From: Yponomeuta sedellus
Lineage: Eukaryota; Arthropoda; Insecta; Lepidoptera; Yponomeutidae
Assembly (NCBI GenBank): GCA_934045075.1
Contig: OW203734.1
Location: forward strand, 16,473,680-16,537,679
DNA length: 64,000 nt
Direction: 5' to 3'
The translations under genes and the position numbers were made by a program. The notes beneath the pieces were generated by a model. The model was given only the letters and a program-made list of their open reading frames with translations, was not told the origin of the DNA and did not search any database. Each line of letters begins with the position of its first letter. Position 1 is the stretch's first letter. Shown in pieces: positions 62,582 through 64,000 of the stretch.

Positions 62582-63332
62582 TGGTACTATTATAAGACTT
62601 GAATGGACGTACATCATTATTTATTTTTTTTTGAAGCTTCGTTTGCTTTTTATTAGCCTGTGGCAAAATTGTAATTAAAGTTCACTCACGGGCACGATGG
62701 GTTTCCATCGATTGACCGCTCACTCATTCAATTCAATCATTCACTCTGTAACTCGGTCAATCGTTCTTCTCTCCGCTACGGCTGTGACAGCAGGACGTGC
62801 TTGTGGGATTTTTGGTATAAAGAGACGCTATAACCTCAGGTGAATTTATAACTGTTTGCCATCGTTATTGTAAGATTACTATTGTGTGCTGGTGTAAAAT
62901 AAAAGCCTTAAATTTATAAAGAGACTCGTGATTGACGCCGACATCCTCTTAAAGCCTTTAAAGAATTGGCGAAATTTGAGCAACGGATTTTTCGATAACT
63001 TTTCTTGCTTATATTAAATTTTATAAAAAGTAAAGTAAGTATTGGACGATCGAGAATAAATATAGGCATTTCTTACCATTTACTACAAATTTGAATTATC
63101 TTTTTTTTTACATAGCAAACTTAAAGTAAACATTTCGAGTCGGATTTTACTTAACTTCGGCATTTTTAATATTTTTTATATAATGTAGCTAGTAGTCCAT
63201 AAATAATGTATGTAAAGTTTTGGAATGGGATCTGCATTAGTGTTTTATATAGACTCCCTTTAGTGCAAGGGTACCGCACAAAGCGCCTTACCGGTGATGA
63301 TGTACGTCCATTCAAGTCTTATAGTAGTACCC
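62582..63332. mobile_element. TTAA-flanked TIR element, 751 bp
   Basis: TTAA at 62578-62581 and 63333-63336. Ends ggtactattataagacttg and aatggacgtacatcat, ~35 bp, inverted at the right with two or three differences. The TTAA target suggests piggyBac-type mobilisation; no transposase frame inside. Confidence 0.65.
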
Positions 63333-63336
63333 TTAA

Positions 63337-64000
63337 TCCAAATTAAAGAAGGGCGATTGTGAATGACATCTCTTTTCGAATAATCTGAATTTACTAACTT
63401 TGATTTGGAAAATAAGATTAGTAAATTACTAACATTCATTTTCGAAGAAGTTTTACTAATATTACTAACTTACTAATCCGCGATTGCGCGAATGCGTCGC
63501 ATGCATGCAAGAATTAAAGCGAGCCATTTTCGAATATTTCGCATGTTGAGATATAGTTGAGTGACTGTCGAGATGCCCCGAGGCCAGTATTACAGAAGCG
63601 TACTCAAGCGCCAATCTCTACTTAAGACTAGTTTTGAGTATGGATTTAATTTTAGAACGTTACTTGAGTCGAGATTCATCAAGCGCGACTCAACTGAGTA
63701 ATAGCTAATTCGAGAACGATACTTGGGTAGCAATCTCTACTTAAGTAAAGATCAAATCTGTATTTACTCAAGTGTGGTCGGAACCACGCTTGAGAGTCGA
63801 TCGGCCAGTTATTATAATGTCAATTTGGAGTGTTTATTGCAAAATTCATATATTCCAAAGCCTTGATTACTATGACGAAATAGTTAATGATAGCAGCAGC
63901 CCCTAGGCATTTAATGGACGCTGAAGACCCCTACTGCATGGATTCTAATAAGTGTTTATGTGCAAAAACAATTACATTAATATTGGGGTGGTTTCATTGA
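63337..64000. other. Myo9 upstream intron, repeat-like
   Basis: 63595-63780 contains degenerate repeats of caatctctacttaag (63610, 63731) and ttgagt motifs, with ggccagt on both sides (63582, 63803). No exon found. Confidence 0.35.

Noticed and set aside
63297..63332. Candidate Myo9 exon reading LEWTYIIT with a good donor and the right phase
   Set aside because: The same sequence is inverted at 62582, flanked by TTAA on both outer sides, so it is a transposon end.

Overview
The window reads as moth or butterfly (Lepidoptera) nuclear DNA. Genes are split by introns with GT/AG boundaries, coding exons are GC-richer than the AT-rich introns, and the repeats are of kinds common in Lepidoptera: tRNA-derived SINEs, LINE 3' ends with TATC- or TTGAAT-type tails, Helitron-like ends, and dispersed pieces carrying 'cactgctggacatag' or 'cagcagtggggacat'. 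The species cannot be fixed from sequence alone.

Three host genes are visible. (1) On the + strand, 1945-36535, nineteen exons encode the last ~1076 residues of a class-1b P4-ATPase (ATP8B type), a lipid flippase. All splice phases join correctly from the middle of the DGET motif to the stop. The N-terminal exons lie upstream of the window. (2) On the + strand, 40066-41964, two exons encode a ~550-residue LAS1-like protein, the HEPN endoribonuclease of rRNA processing. (3) On the - strand, from 62462 down to 45506, thirteen exons encode the ~717-residue C-terminal tail of an unconventional myosin IX: two C1 zinc fingers, a RhoGAP domain with its arginine finger, a coiled-coil-like exon and a Ser/Asp-rich end. 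The motor domain must lie beyond 64000.

Introns are packed with mobile DNA. There is a 5'-truncated LINE with an open 734-codon reverse transcriptase (49798-52569, - strand), a 955-bp solo LTR with a TATA/Inr promoter and a 4-bp target duplication, a 408-bp Helitron-like element, several TIR/MITE elements (TAA- or TTAA-flanked among them), a 620-bp TTTC tract, SINEs whose body resembles 5S rRNA, and a family of tRNA-like fold-back elements. One of these has expanded into five exact 308-bp units inside a 13-bp target-site duplication.

The least expected pattern is that exon edges recur as decayed tandem copies in flanking introns or the 3' UTR. I found this for the missing upstream ATP8B exon (two copies at 100-705), exon 2 (6865-7310), exon 11 (24128-24445), exon 13 (27293-27700), the last coding exon (36536-36840), and two exons of the unrelated myosin gene (60700-60840, 59440-59480). 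The copies carry splice-site sequence but have stops, frameshifts or lost GT/AG. They look like fossils of repeated short tandem duplications across exon-intron borders.
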